Positions 1 to 10,886 of a DNA stretch of 64,000 nucleotides are shown here, piece after piece. Position 1 is the stretch's first letter, and each line of letters opens with the position of its first letter. The notes under the pieces were generated by a model. It worked only from the letters and a program-made list of their open reading frames with translations. It was not told the DNA's origin and did not search any database. Both the position numbers and the translations under genes were made by a program. Source of the DNA: Choristoneura fumiferana (Eukaryota; Arthropoda; Insecta; Lepidoptera; Tortricidae); NCBI RefSeq assembly GCF_025370935.1, contig NC_133474.1, positions 17,250,009-17,314,008 of the forward strand, in the 5' to 3' direction.

Positions 1-61
1 GTGCTTCAATAAAAAAAAGATTCTCATTTATTACTCGACTATTATTACGGGTATTAGACGA

Positions 62-300
62 CCAGATGGCCTATTTGGTTAGAGAACCTGACTACGATGC
101 TAGGTAACCGGTTCGATCCCGTGTCAGGCAGATATTTGTAAGAAAAATACGAATGTTTGTTCTCGGGTCTTGGGTGTTTTAATATGTATTGTAAGTTATG
201 TATCTATCTATATAATTGTATTTATCCGTTGCTTAGTAGGTACTAACACAAGCTTAGCTAAGCTTACTTTGGGACTAGGTCAATGAGGGCTATCGCGAAT
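62..300 (+). mobile_element. tRNA-derived SINE
   Basis: The head looks like a tRNA gene. A box-A-like stretch lies near 74-87 and a very good box B, GGTTCGATCCC, at 110-120, so RNA polymerase III would read it rightwards. The body (TCTCGGGTCTTGGGTGTTT, then 'CCGTTGCTTAGTA' and 'GGGACTAGGTCAA') is a 3' region I recognise from many lepidopteran SINE/LINE copies. The 3' limit is approximate and no target duplication was found. Confidence 0.75.
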
Positions 301-1140
301 GAATTCGCCGCCTAGAGGCGCTAGTGTAAGCGTGAGGTCTCCGAAATGTCAAATTCATAGTTTTTGGGTGAGCTACGAGGGTTTTATATAATAAGATTTT
401 TTTGTGAATATTTGCATAACCTGAAATTAATTATGGCAATTATGCTTACGGGCAATGAATGTCTATGTTTTGAGACAGTTTTGTTTTCGAACTTTTGTCC
501 TCCCTTTTTTTCCGAACAAAACGGGACTACGCAACACTGTGGTTGCTGGATATTTATGGTACGGTTTAAGGTGTTTTAAATACGAACTTTAATCTAAATT
601 TGTTTTAACGCCCGTAAAACAGACTTTGAAACCACACTTAAAAACCTCAACGCAACAGTGCGCCATCTAGTGAGACAAAAAGATAGCCTCATTGGTGTGA
701 ATTGTCCCGTGATATTTATTTATTTATTACGCAAGTGGGTTTGGCTTAAAGAATTACGAGTAAGTACATAACGACTATTTTAGATCTGTTTAGGGTAAAA
801 AAACTAAAGGTAAGAAAATAAGTGTAGTGGTCTAGAACTCTGTTAAGTAGCTTATTAAATGTTCAATAGTCGGGAACCATTACTAAGAATTTTAGAGCTA
901 GTCACGATTTGAATGGGTCCTGACTGTTTTATTTTAAATAAGCTAGGTACTTCTAGACCACTAGACTTATTTTCTTCCTTTTAGTTTTTAAGGCAGTCGG
1001 GTTTTTTTTTTATTTATTACTTTTTTGATATTTTTTGATATTAAAAGTATTATAATTATACTATATATTTAGAATGGGCTAATTATTAGCTTTCATTTGA
1101 TACCCATATTGTTACAATACAAAATATATTTTTTAATTCC
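301..1140. other. No gene seen
   Basis: AT-rich sequence without a convincing coding frame. Short frames present have no recognisable motif. A 'GGCAGTCGGGTT' word near 990 recurs at about 1425 and may be a repeat end. Confidence 0.5.
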
Positions 1141-1146
1141 TCCGCC

Positions 1147-1168
1147 ATAGATAGATAGATAGATAGAA
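1147..1168. repeat. (GATA)n microsatellite
   Basis: About five tandem GATA units, directly visible. Confidence 0.9.
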
Positions 1169-1319
1169 GATTTATTTGCAGAGAATAAGTAGTTACATCA
1201 ACTGTCATTAGATGGTAATGAGACAAAAGGTTTTCTTCATCCGCTATTTTCACAGAGACGCCATATGATATTATATCCTTATTGTCACTTCGACAGCTAA
1301 GACGAATCCAATGATACCT

Positions 1320-1450
1320 CATATGTTAAAATCCGTCCAGCTGTTTAGGCTGCAGCGAGGACCAAAGAAATGGACATACATATTTACATATGTACATACG
1401 CTCGAAAAAACATAACCCTCCTTCGGGCAGTCGGCTAAAAGAATAAGCGT
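1320..1450 (+). repeat. Interspersed repeat fragment, lepidopteran type
   Basis: Contains 'AAAATCCGTCCAGCTGTTTAG', a phrase common at the 3' side of widespread lepidopteran repeats (compare 14580-14600 here), followed by 'CATACATA' runs and 'CCCTCCTTCGGGCAGTCGG'. Boundaries are uncertain. Confidence 0.55.
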
Positions 1451-1589
1451 TTAGTATTATTTGATTGAACCTGACATTCGTGCGATTTTAATATATTCGT
1501 ACATATATTAGGGCTTTCACTCTTGTGACTAACTTTAAGTGTAGATAAATCTACAATTGTAACTAATGGACCCCATACATCCCTGTATT

Positions 1590-1836
1590 TTTTTTATTAT
1601 TATTATTATTTGTATTTTTTTCCTTTAATTGTAATAATATAGTTTTTAAGTATTTTATTTGTAATTATATTACTTATTATGAAAAAATGACTTTCTGCCA
1701 AGTTTCTTGCGGCGCATTCTTCTTGGCAATGATGGTCTTTCCGAAAGCGCTGGTAGTTTAAAAAAATGACGTGTAAAAGTGCCTATTGCGGCCTATTTAC
1801 TGATAAATCATTTGAATTTGAATTTGAATTTGAATT
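1590..1836 (+). mobile_element. 3' end of a non-LTR retrotransposon with (TTTGAA)n tail
   Basis: The segment 'AGTTTCTTGCGGCGCATTCT' parallels the 3' region of the LINE at 54285-54418 ('GAGTTTCTTGCCGGATTCTTC'), and it ends in a tandem (TTTGAA)n tail at 1811-1836 in place of that copy's (TTTGAC)n. It is therefore a related but distinct subfamily, retaining only non-coding 3' sequence. The 5' truncation point is a guess. Confidence 0.65.
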
Positions 1837-1990
1837 ATTGAAGAGTTCCCTCGATTCCCTTAGGGTCCAATCATCAGATCCTAATTTGGTGCTTATGGGA
1901 CCTAATTGAAGGCAACTTGTGTCTTTAAAAACCCGCCAAATGCGAGTCGAACTCGCATCCGAAGGGTTCCATAATATGTATCTTACAAAT
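1837..1990 (+). repeat. Interspersed repeat, 'GCGAGTCGAACTCGC' family
   Basis: Holds 'GGGTCCAATCATCAGATCC' and the palindromic 'GCGAGTCGAACTCGC' followed by 'GAAGGGTTCCATAATA', hallmarks of a very common lepidopteran repeat that also appears at 4655-5243, 21730 and 32228. Confidence 0.65.
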
Positions 1991-2463
1991 TTTACTCAAG
2001 AACAGGCATAAATTCGCGCATTTACGCAAGCATGAAACGTACAAATAATTTAATTGCAGCTGCATTGCAGGTATAAATGTAATACCTATAGTATAAAAAT
2101 TATAATATAAATTATAGTATTAATTTTTTTTTGATTCTCATCTAAGTAGGCTTTACATTACAAGCTAACGAGTAATAGTCGACCAAAACCTAGTATTAAG
2201 TATTTGCCACTAATTAATATACGAAACCCTACACTGAGCCAGGCCCTACACGCACTTTAAGTTGATTTTAAAACCTTTATTTGTCTTATTTTTAATAATA
2301 TGTTGGTATATATTCACGGCTGTGTATTTTGCACCTTCAATCTTCACTTAGGTACGGTTTAAAAAATGTAATTGTAAATGTTTAGGTAAAGGGATCAAGA
2401 AAGGTAAGGTAAGGTAGGTGAAAAGTTTATCGTAAGGTGTACGTTATCCTCAGGTTACCCTTA
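1991..2463. other. No gene seen
   Basis: AT-rich, with a short (AAGGTAAGGTAAGGTAGGT) run near 2400. The last three bases, TTA, form the target duplication of the next element. Confidence 0.5.
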
Positions 2464-2915
2464 AGCCGGCCATACACGTTACGGTCCACCACACAGGTTA
2501 CCTTACCTGTGCAGGTTTGCCTGCATAGGTCAGGTAGCGTACTATATGGGGACGTTCCGGTGTACCGGAGCGGTCTTCGGTTCTATTTGCGATGGTATCG
2601 AGTAAGGACGAGGACGCACTAGCACTGCTAAGCCTTGCGTTAATTTTGAGGAAAAACGATACAAGAACAGTGAAAAGGAGGCGAAAAAAGTGGTGTAAGC
2701 ATGGGTTATTAAAAAGAAAAACGCAGGTACGCACACACGCACAGGTTCACCCGTACAGTGCAACCGGAGCAAAATCGATTTTCGAATTTGCTCCGGTCGC
2801 CTGCGCAGGTCAAAAAAACTGCACAGGTCGGTCGGCATACACGCTCCGGTCGACCTGCGCAGGGACACCTGCACAGGTAGACCTCTCCGGTAAACCGTAA
2901 CGTGTATAGCCACCA
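2464..2915 (+). mobile_element. PIF/Harbinger deletion derivative (MITE)
   Basis: The two ends are inverted: the left holds GGCCATACACGTTACGG, and the reverse complement of the right holds GGCTATACACGTTACGG. Both sides are flanked by TTA (2461-2463 and 2916-2918), the 3-bp target typical of PIF/Harbinger elements. Subterminal CAGGT/ACCTG words repeat in both arms. The interior keeps the first codons of a Harbinger-like transposase, so this is an internally deleted copy of an autonomous element, about 452 bp long, that cannot move without a transposase supplied elsewhere. Superfamily assignment rests on the TTA target, the end sequence and the transposase start. Confidence 0.75.
2592..2900 (+). 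pseudogene. N-terminal remnant of a Harbinger-like transposase
   Basis: The frame starts with an ATG at 2592. Its first 45 or so residues have an acidic start (MVSSKDEDALALL), a leucine-rich stretch, then a basic patch (KRRRKKW...LLKRKT). This is the usual opening of PIF/Harbinger transposases, which begin with an acidic-serine leader and a K/R-W segment. After about residue 45 the frame runs into terminal-repeat sequence and codes for nothing recognisable. The DDE nuclease core is absent, so the product cannot be catalytic. Its place inside a TTA-flanked inverted-repeat element supports the reading. The alternative, a chance frame, is less likely given the match in order of features, though the match is from memory. 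Confidence 0.55.
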
Positions 2916-2918
2916 TTA

Positions 2919-3786
2919 GACTAGACGCGGTGTCGCACCCAATTACTGCGAGCAAGTTTCCTCGGCGCCCTTCACATATGTTGTTTGTTATTATACCTAC
3001 TATTACGTGGAATATTTGTACAACTCCAAGCTCGGCACGTGGAGAGATTTGGTATTCTATTCTATGGAAACGTTTTAAGTCTGCAACCACGGTCTTATAT
3101 AACGCATCACGTGGAAAGGTCCGCATCAAAAGGGACGCTTATATCCTTCGGAGATGAAAGGGTTAACAGATCTGAAGATTATATAGAAAATGTGTTTCAT
3201 AGTGCAGTAAATTATTGTGATTATTCTACAGTCCAATGTTTCTACAATCACGTGCCGTTTTACTCTGGTGTTAATACTGTTGTATCTTACGTAAATTAAA
3301 GTGTCGAGACAGGTAAATTATTTTACTGGGAGATTTATACGATTATGTACCGATTTAATGAAAATATATGACTGGAGTTTATTTCATTGTAAATGCAGAC
3401 TACAATGTAAGGTTACAGTAAATTTGTTTGCATGGCTTACAAATAATATATTGTTTAAATACGACCTTCGTACGCCCGTCGCTCTTCGCATTGAAGTAAT
3501 TTTCCACAGAAACGTAGTTTCAATCGAGTTTTTACAAAATAGTCCACTGCTGTGGTTACTATCGTATTTATATGTCTTTTGTTTGCAGAAAAGTTTGTTC
3601 CGCGAATTATATAATAGCAAAAATTGGTCGTCCTGTGGCTCCTGGATTATTTATTCTAAATTTCCAATTACACCATAGCGAATCAAGCGAAAATCCTAAG
3701 TTACTTTTAAAATTTGTTTTAGTAACATAGCAATAAATACCATATCGCTACTTCGACACGGTCATTGAAATAATTAAATGTCTGCC
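2919..3786. other. No recognised gene
   Basis: Overlapping open frames occur on both strands (for example the minus strand 2919-3129 and plus 3301-3678) but none shows a known motif. This may be the unique sequence into which the Harbinger MITE inserted. Confidence 0.4.
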
Positions 3787-3945
3787 TAAGGCTGCGTTTC
3801 CACCAGAGATGTGCGAGGATGCGATGCGAGGGATGTGTTTGTCGTGAGCCTAAGTCATGAACCAATGGAAACGCTTCATTTACCCATCCTCATCTCTCTT
3901 TACACATCTCTCCCGCCATCCCGCATCACACCGACTAACATGCCC
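3787..3945. repeat. MITE-like repeat 'GGCTGCGTTTCCACCAGAGA'
   Basis: Starts with GGCTGCGTTTCCACCAGAGA and contains 'AACCAATGGAAACGCTTC' and 'CACATCTCT', which partly pair with the start. I recognise the opening as the end of a common insect inverted-repeat element. The right end is not clean. Confidence 0.5.
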
Positions 3946-4149
3946 TGATATTTAGATTTCGCATTTATTCATTGAACTGGAGAATAGAAAAATAGAAGCG
4001 TTTGCAGAATCGCTATTTAATTGGGGTAATGTATCGTAAAACCAATGAACATGGCATTTATTAGATATGTGGGTGTCATCACGAATAACAAGTGAGCGAT
4101 TGCGAATGCTCCAATATAGAGGCTTATTTTGATCTGGGAAATCTATTCT

Positions 4150-5285
4150 ACGTACTAATATTACAAAGAGGAAAGATTTGAATTTTTGGATGTTTGTTAT
4201 GAACTATCTCAAAAACTTCTAGACCGTTTTTAAAAATTCTTTCGCTATTAGAATGCTAAATTATACCAAAGTGCCATAGGCTATATTTATTACCAGAAAA
4301 AATTAGGGTTCTGTACTAAAACTTCAGTAATGTAACTCAAAGTGTAAAAAAAGTTGACTTGAAACATCTTTCATCGCATGCGCTGTGGAAACTATTGATG
4401 ATAGAACAAAAAAAATATTGCACGATATTAAAGATTATATTATTAATATCTACAAAAAACTTCGCAAAACCATATGTAACCATATATAACTACTTTTTTA
4501 CATTTTAAAAGTTGACAGAAATGTCGACTAAAATTAGACCATGTTATCCATACTTTCGTATTAATCCTTATCCAAATAAATAATTTTATATTCAAGACGG
4601 TTTCAATACCTGTAGCTTTTGAATTATTCAAATCTGACATTCCTTTCAAAAGATATTACGAACCAAAAAAAAAACAAAAATGCATTTACTCTACGTTGAC
4701 GCACCCCGGTTCCGCGGGGGTCGGGTTCGGGAGGGCTCGGGTGTAGTTTTTGAAAAATGGAGCTAAAAAATGTGTGTGAAATGCCCTTGATTAGAGGGTT
4801 ACAAAACCTGGACCCTATTACTGAGACTCCACTGTCCGTCTGTCTGTCTGTCAATAGGCTGTATCTCATGAACCGTGATAGCTAGACAGTTGAAGTTTTC
4901 ACAGATGATGTATTTATGTTGCCGCTATAACAAAAAATACTAAAAACAGAATAATATATTTATTTAAGGGGGCTCCCATACAACAAACGTGTTTTTTTTT
5001 GCCGTTTTTGCTCAATATTAATAACGGCAACAGGTAGTTAGTTGCTTGAAATATTCACTGAATACTTGTTTTGCATATTAATTCACTTTAAAAATAAATA
5101 ATTAAATTAAAATAAAATAAATATTTAAGGGGGCTCCCATACAGCAAAAGTGTTTTTTTTGCCGTTTTTTGCTTATGTCTAATGTTGTATACAGGTATGG
5201 AAGAACCCTTCGTGCGGGAGTCCGACTCGCACTTGGCCGTTTTTATTTTATTTCGCCCGTGCAAAGCCGGGGCGAGTCCCTAGTT
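4150..5285. repeat. Interspersed repeat interrupted by a second repeat
   Basis: The outer repeat begins near 'ACTAATATTACAAAGAGGAAAG' and ends with 'CGCCCGTGCAAAGCCGGGGCG' at about 5285, both ends of a familiar lepidopteran element. It is split by the repeat at 4655-5243. Confidence 0.55.
4655..5243 (-). repeat. Nested 'CGGCCAAGTGCGAGTCGG' repeat
   Basis: On the minus strand it opens with AAAACGGCCAAGTGCGAGTC, continues with two 'GGGAGCCCCCTTAAATA'-type blocks (plus strand near 4970 and 5130) and reaches a GACAGACAGACGGACAG run. This is the same order of blocks as at 32228-32650. The 4690-4740 end is GC-rich. Confidence 0.7.
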
Positions 5286-5599
5286 AAGTATATTTATCGG
5301 AAACATGTGTAGGTATATATGATAAGTAAAAATACCGTCTCAATATTATACTACCCTCCTAACTTATAACAAAGGGCGTAAGGTGCCAAGAGTTCACTAT
5401 GAAGATTAGTCCTTTTGTGTTAGCAGGGTAGAATAATACACGTTGTATCGCTAAAGTGTGACTACCCGCAAAATATTTATGTGTTACCAAAAAATGGAAA
5501 AACCAAAAAATAGTTTAGTAAAATACGCTATTTTCAGCAAACCGCAGAAGTTTCTATATGTTGGTATTATTGGCAGAATAGGTATCCTAAAAAAATTAA

Positions 5600-5657
5600 A
5601 TACTTCAAAAATTACTATTCCATGCGGACGAAGTCGCGGGCAAAAGCTAGTATCAAA
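5600..5657 (-). repeat. Repeat end 'GACGAAGTCGCGGGCAAAAG'
   Basis: Plus-strand 'GGACGAAGTCGCGGGCAAAAG' followed by CTAGT is a widespread lepidopteran repeat terminus. The same terminus recurs at 61404-61448 and, reversed, at about 14197. Confidence 0.6.
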
Positions 5658-5858
5658 ATAAATCTTGCATTCTCGGTTTGTCAAAAAAGGCTTGGTCATG
5701 ATTACGTCTTTAGATTGCCTTGTATATAATAAAATAACAGAGTTATAATTAGAAACACCAAATTACTATAAATCTGATCATATCAGACTAGTAAATACTA
5801 GTATTAAGTCTGTATTTCCCAAGTTTCGCGCTTCCTGGATAAGTACCTATATACAGTC

Positions 5859-6736
5859 GGGTATGTATTATAATACCGATAAACGAAAGACCGAATTTTA
5901 CAAGACCTATGGACGGAAGGCCGAATATTAAAACGTCGAATGGATATATGACCGAAAGTTTGAAATCCCGAAACTACATTTGACCGGCAGCCTAAAACCC
6001 GAAGACTACAATCCCGAAGATCAAAATACCTACACTCGAAAGGTCGAAAACTCATAATGCCGAACATTCATAATCACTACAAGTAAAATAATCGACAATC
6101 AATATATCGAAAATCAAAATACCGAAACTGCCGCTATACCAAAGACGAAACAAATATAGCAGGAAAAGATTTGTGCGAGCGAGCGAAGCGAGCGATTTGG
6201 AGCAGAAGCGACTCGGATAGGTTAGGTTCAGAAGGCTAAGCGGGAACGAAGCGGAGCGGAGCGGAGCGTAGTTCCCGCCTTAGCCTTCGATGTTAGGTTT
6301 TTTTTATAGCAGGCAAGATACTTAACTGCCACTAAGAAAGTAGGTTGGATAAGATTCAACAGCAAAGATCATTTGTGAAGCAATATTATCCGGGCTGCTA
6401 TAAAAAAAACCTAACCTATCCAAGTCGCTTTTGCCCCGAACCGTCTTGCTCGCTCGCTTCGCTCGCTCGCACATATCAAACTTTTTTTCACTTTCGGTAT
6501 TCTGAATTTCGATTTGTTAAGTGTCGATATTTCGACTGTAGGTAATATGATTTTTCGGTATTATAATACATACCCATTTTCGGGATTTTGTACTTTCGGT
6601 CATTTAAAATAGATATTTCGACCTTCGGTGTATCGGTTGTCGGTATTTTGTACATTCGGTATTCTGATTTCGATGTGTTATGCGTCGACATTTCAACTGT
6701 AGGTATTATGATTTGTCGGTCTTATAATACATACCC
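5859..6736. mobile_element. Foldback element of degenerate CCGAAA words
   Basis: The two ends form a near-perfect inverted repeat: GGGTATGTATTATAA at 5859 pairs with TTATAATACATACCC ending at 6736. The left arm is a long run of purine-rich words around CCGAAA and the right arm their complements around TTTCGGTA, so the whole 878 bp can fold back. The core has GCGAGCGAGCGAAGCGAGCG (6175-6194) facing CGCTCGCTTCGCTCGCTCGC (6451-6470), and GGTTAGGTT next to each. No coding frame is present. A second copy of the right half of the core lies at 39255-39412. Confidence 0.75.
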
Positions 6737-6737
6737 A

Positions 6738-6873
6738 TACAGTCGATTTCGTAAACTTGTGAGCACAAATTTGAACAAAAATATCTGAACACGCTTCTAC
6801 CTACGCCATTTACAGAGTCGTTTTCGGATATTTTTGATCAATGTTTGCTCACAAGTTTATGAACTCGACTGTA
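6738..6873. mobile_element. Palindromic MITE adjoining the foldback
   Basis: Left end TACAGTCGATTTCGTAAACT and right end reading TACAGTCGAGTTCATAAACT on the other strand are inverted copies; the inverted match continues into 'TTGTGAGCA' and 'AAAATATC'. It directly abuts the foldback, whose own outer flank at 5852 also reads TACAGTCG. Confidence 0.75.
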
Positions 6874-6879
6874 CGAACC

Positions 6880-8565
6880 GAAACTTAGGCGCCGCCCCTA
6901 ATAGTTTAAAACCGATAATTACTTCCAAGATTTCGGATATCGAGGTCGTTATCTAATCCAATCAGCTTTAATAATTAATGTCCTATTTGTAGGTTTATAC
7001 GGTCGATTCTCTAAATTATGTACTTATCCACTTTTTCATACTACGAGTAGATGCATTGAAGAGAAGATACATTTTCGGGCACCTACTGTACAAGTCTCTA
7101 TAGGTACATAGTGACTAATACCTAAATTTCTAGTTTCCTTTACGGTAAAACTATCAAAACATCCGTATCTTCTTAACTTATAACAAGTTTTAAATTTCAA
7201 TGGTCAGATAGATCCAAGCGCCCAGGGCCCAGACTTAATGTTAACAAAGAAAAGTTCTAAGAAAAACTTTTTCGTATCTGAGAGTATCATGAACTGAACT
7301 GATTTAAGAATAAACGATCTATTCCTTCGACACAGGAGTGCAATATTGAGAGTTCAATGGCGTACTCAGTACTCAATGGACCGTCGCACCTAACCTGAGA
7401 TTTTACTTGAAAGGAATGAGGTCGGAACAGAGATCGGTGACAGTGACTGGGGTATCTCTCACCTGGGGTCGTCGACCCGCACTTGACATGCCGCGAATGC
7501 CCCGTTCGCGCCACAAATTAGACTTCCACGATTAAGTTGTCAGCTCGGAATTCGACAGCCGACTACATCCCGCCGCCGTGACGCCGCCCAGTGGACATCT
7601 GTAATCAATGCAAGTGCTTATTTCAGTTTAAATAATATCTTTCCGTTTTATTATGGACTGGAGTTATTGCGCAGTTAACGCTGTCCGAAAGCCTGAATCT
7701 CTTTGATAAAGAAAAGAACGCGACACTTTTAAGCAGATAAACTTCGGATGAATCAATTACGAGTATGGTTTACATTTTGGTAATCTATTCTTAAGTGCAG
7801 CGTAAAGGATGATTTGGAACAGACTTTATACACGCGTTCTGACATGAGAAATTGAGAATGCGCCCCCGCGTTTTCCTTCAGGTGTGAATCGTACTTCAGG
7901 TATGTTGTTTACGGCAGTGAAATCAATCTAGCACAGAAACCACTAATCGTTAATTTGTTTCTGCTTGAGAATGTCGACATTAATGATGTATTTGTAATGA
8001 ATCCCCTTACAAATGTCGCGTACCTGTAAAGTGATTTTTCTCGTGACAGTTTTCCGGTGATTCATAAACTCAAGTCAGCTGAATATCGTGGGCGACAAAT
8101 AACAAACCCGTTTATTTTTACGAAGTTTACGATACGTAACTCAGCTAATATTAGCGGATGCTGACACTTCGTTTTGGTAACACTGCTGTTAATAACGCTG
8201 CATTTTTGACTCTGAATTGGGAGTAGAGTGAAAAACTTGTTTTTATTTTTGCGTAACACTTATGTTTTTTTATTACATGCGAAAAGAACTTTAGCATTTC
8301 CTTTAGCGCAGTTGCTCACAAACAACATTACGATTCTAATTTGTCATGCTTTACGAGAAATTTGACAATAATATTCTAACGCGCTTGATTTTTCCTTGCG
8401 TTTGCTTTTAGTTTGTGACGACGGCTGCTGCAAGGCTCGCATGTTGCGTCTGTTACAATGCTACGTCTAATACAGTCTAATATAGTAATAATAGTCTAAT
8501 TCAGTTTATTCTTTAAAGAAAAAAAAGGTATAATATATTGTCTTTATAAAGATATTGTTTTAATT
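6880..8565. other. No gene seen; GC-richer patch at 7380-7600
   Basis: Mostly unique-looking AT-rich DNA. The patch at 7380-7600 is richer in G+C and CpG than its surroundings and could be regulatory or exonic, but I see no core promoter, splice-site pair or conserved frame. Confidence 0.4.
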
Positions 8566-8570
8566 GTCTT

Positions 8571-8757
8571 TACCGGAAGACGAGGCGTTGGCAGGCCTCC
8601 TACCAGGTGGACTGACGACATCGTGAGAGTTGCGGGAATCCGGTGGATGCAAGTGGTGAGTTGTCGTTCATTGTGGCGGTCTATGTAAGGGGGAGGCCTT
8701 TGTTCACCAGTGGACGTCTTCCGGCTGATGATGACGATGATGATGATGATGATAAAG
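8571..8757 (+). mobile_element. Truncated RTE-type LINE 3' end
   Basis: Translates as the extreme C-terminus of an RTE-type protein (GRPPTRWTDDIVRVAG... WMQV... SLWRS), then the 'GGGGGAGGCCTTTGTTCACC' 3' region and a (GATGAT)n tail at about 8728-8755. It is the same family as the minus-strand copy at 10411-10790. Only about 190 bp remain, a typical 5' truncation. Confidence 0.85.
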
Positions 8758-8759
8758 TA

Positions 8760-10300
8760 GCAACATCTACAATTAACTCCTTAGATTCTAGAGTTGAAGA
8801 TACGTTCGTAAACTATAATCCTAATAAATGTTTATTGAGCATTCGCAATTAAATTACTTATATATCTTTTAATTAATTACAAGTCAAATTAGAAAAATTA
8901 TATCAAAACAGTTCTAAAGAATACATAAAACAAATGTTGAAATTAAATACTGAAAGTGTCACAAATTATATATTAAAAATAAAACTTAAATCAATTTAGT
9001 TTTCCACTAGGAATCGTCAAATCAAAATATATATATATATATATATATATAATAAATATATTTTGACTATGATGAATTTTTGAGGGATAATAGAATTCTA
9101 ATACTAATCATTGATTATGATTAAATTATTTATCTTTTAGCTGAGATGAAAAAAATTACATCAATTGCCTTTATCCTCACAAGGTCTGAATACAGCCTTG
9201 TGCAGTGGGATTTTGGTCAATGATAACTTGAAATTTTTACAAAATGTGTAATATTCGTATGAGTCAGTGAATCGAGACCCACTTTGTGTCGTGTTCAACA
9301 TGATCCTTAATGTTCCAAATGACGCGTTGAAAAGCAGTTTGTCAAAAATATGTTTGAGTTAAATACTTAGTATGAGTTGGAATATAAGTGTACGTAGGTA
9401 TATAATGATGCTGGGACGATATCACATTTCAGACGTTTATCTTATCTCTCATTCCTTTCTGTGCTGCACATAATAAATTATAACATTATATTATAGGTAT
9501 CTCTGACGCCAATGACGATATAGCTTTTGACTAGTAGTCGGACGTTGTTTGATATAGGTAGGTACTATGCAATGTGCTAAACAACGCAAAAGGCTCATGC
9601 ACGAGTCTTGCACTCAGGACAGTGTCCAATGAGTGAAGCTGACGTAATTAGACGGTCGTTAATAGCAATGCCGTCTCGTTCAGTATTTTGTCGGCAGCCA
9701 GGAATCCACTTCATTATCCATAACTCTACTCGTCCGCGGCTCCGTCGATGACTAAAAATAATAATTGAACTCGCGTTGAAATCCGGAGGGCAAATTTATA
9801 TTAAAATAACTTCCTCCATATTGTGACTTGAACAAAGACGTTGTGCATAAACAACTCTTCGTGTTTACACAAATTATATTATTAAATAGGTCATAAACAA
9901 ATTACGGTGATTTGAGACGCCCTTCCACAAGTGATAACAAATACGTTGTTTCCATTATAAAGATATTTACGATAAATCTTTCCGGCGTCAGCCATTTAAA
10001 TCTTCATAATGATCATTGTTATTGGGTTATGTTCAGTCAGTCTAAGCTTCACGAAAGAAGGTTTAGTGTTTGTTCGCGGAAGTCGCCTGAACCGGATCAG
10101 AAGCCAGACGGCTCGCGGCGCCGCGCCGGCATCGAGCGTGCTTCACTTCGGGGAACTAACCAAACTCTTGCGCTTTTTAGAATCATGTTCCTTGCAGCGA
10201 AATTTCATTGTTTATTTTCCTTTTGTAATTTAACTTAAAATTCATTAGAAGTTGTGCAAATGTAACGGGAATAAACTTTGATAAACGAAAGTATAAACAA
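8760..10300. other. No gene seen
   Basis: AT-rich. A GC-rich, CpG-containing patch at 10075-10170 follows a 'TTCAGTCAGT' word but has no TATA box at the right distance, so no promoter is called. Confidence 0.4.
9027..9050. repeat. (AT)n microsatellite
   Basis: Twelve tandem AT units, directly visible. Confidence 0.95.
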
Positions 10301-10307
10301 AAATACT

Positions 10308-10405
10308 TAAAGATAAAGATAAAGATAAATGTCATTTATTGCCACAACACATAGTACAATGAAGACTTATTACAAAGAATTACAAACTTATTATAAAGAA
10401 GACTT
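10308..10405 (-). mobile_element. LINE 3' tail, (TTTATC)n
   Basis: A (GATAAA)n run at 10309-10330 followed by 'TGTCATTTATTGCCACAAC' looks like the 3' end of a non-LTR retrotransposon read leftwards. The RTE fragment next to it begins where this stretch stops. No coding part remains. Confidence 0.5.
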
Positions 10406-10410
10406 TTTAC

Positions 10411-10790
10411 ATTACTCATCATCATCATCAGCCCGAAGACGTCCACTGCTGGACAAAGGCCTCCCCCTTAGAACGCCACAATGAACGACAACTTGCCACT
10501 TGCATCCACCGGTTTCCCGCCACTCTCACGATGTCGTCAGTCCACCTGGTGGGAGGCCTGCCAACGCTTCGTCTTCCGGTTCGTGGTCGCCACTGGAGGA
10601 CTTTTCTCCCCCAACGGTTATCTGTTCTTCGAGCGATGTGGCCTGCCCATTGCCACTTCAATTTGCATATTTTTAAAGCTATGTCAGTGACTTTAGTTCT
10701 TCGACGAATTTTCCGTATTCCGGATTCTATCGCGCAAAGAAACTCCAAGCATAGCTCTCTCCATAGCTCGTTGACTCTGAGCCTCTCTAA
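10411..10790 (-). pseudogene. RTE-type LINE C-terminal fragment
   Basis: On the minus strand this encodes the C-terminal end of an RTE-clade ORF2, the region after the reverse transcriptase. It has the hallmark order KLKWQWAGHIARR ... GRRSVGRPPTRWTDDI ... SLWRSKGEAFVQQWTS. A frameshift near 10710 separates an upstream piece (RAMERAMLGVSLRDRIR) from the rest. The stop is followed by a (TGATGA)n tail at 10415-10430. It has lost endonuclease and RT domains, so it is a dead 5'-truncated copy. The plus-strand copy at 8571 ends in the same tail, so two members of one family lie 1.8 kb apart in opposite orientation. Confidence 0.85.
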
Positions 10791-10797
10791 GAGGCCA

Positions 10798-10838
10798 ACA
10801 CTACTACTACTACTAATACACTGCTACTACTGCTAATA
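10798..10838. repeat. (CTA)n imperfect microsatellite
   Basis: ACTACTACTACTA followed by interrupted CTACTACTG units. Confidence 0.85.
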
Positions 10839-10886
10839 CGATTACTAATTAATATAAAAACTAGACATAAACCCTAACATAGTTTC

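Noticed and set aside
2542..3129. 195-codon minus-strand frame
   Set aside because: Crosses the boundary and most of the Harbinger MITE; composition changes at the boundary and no motif was recognised.
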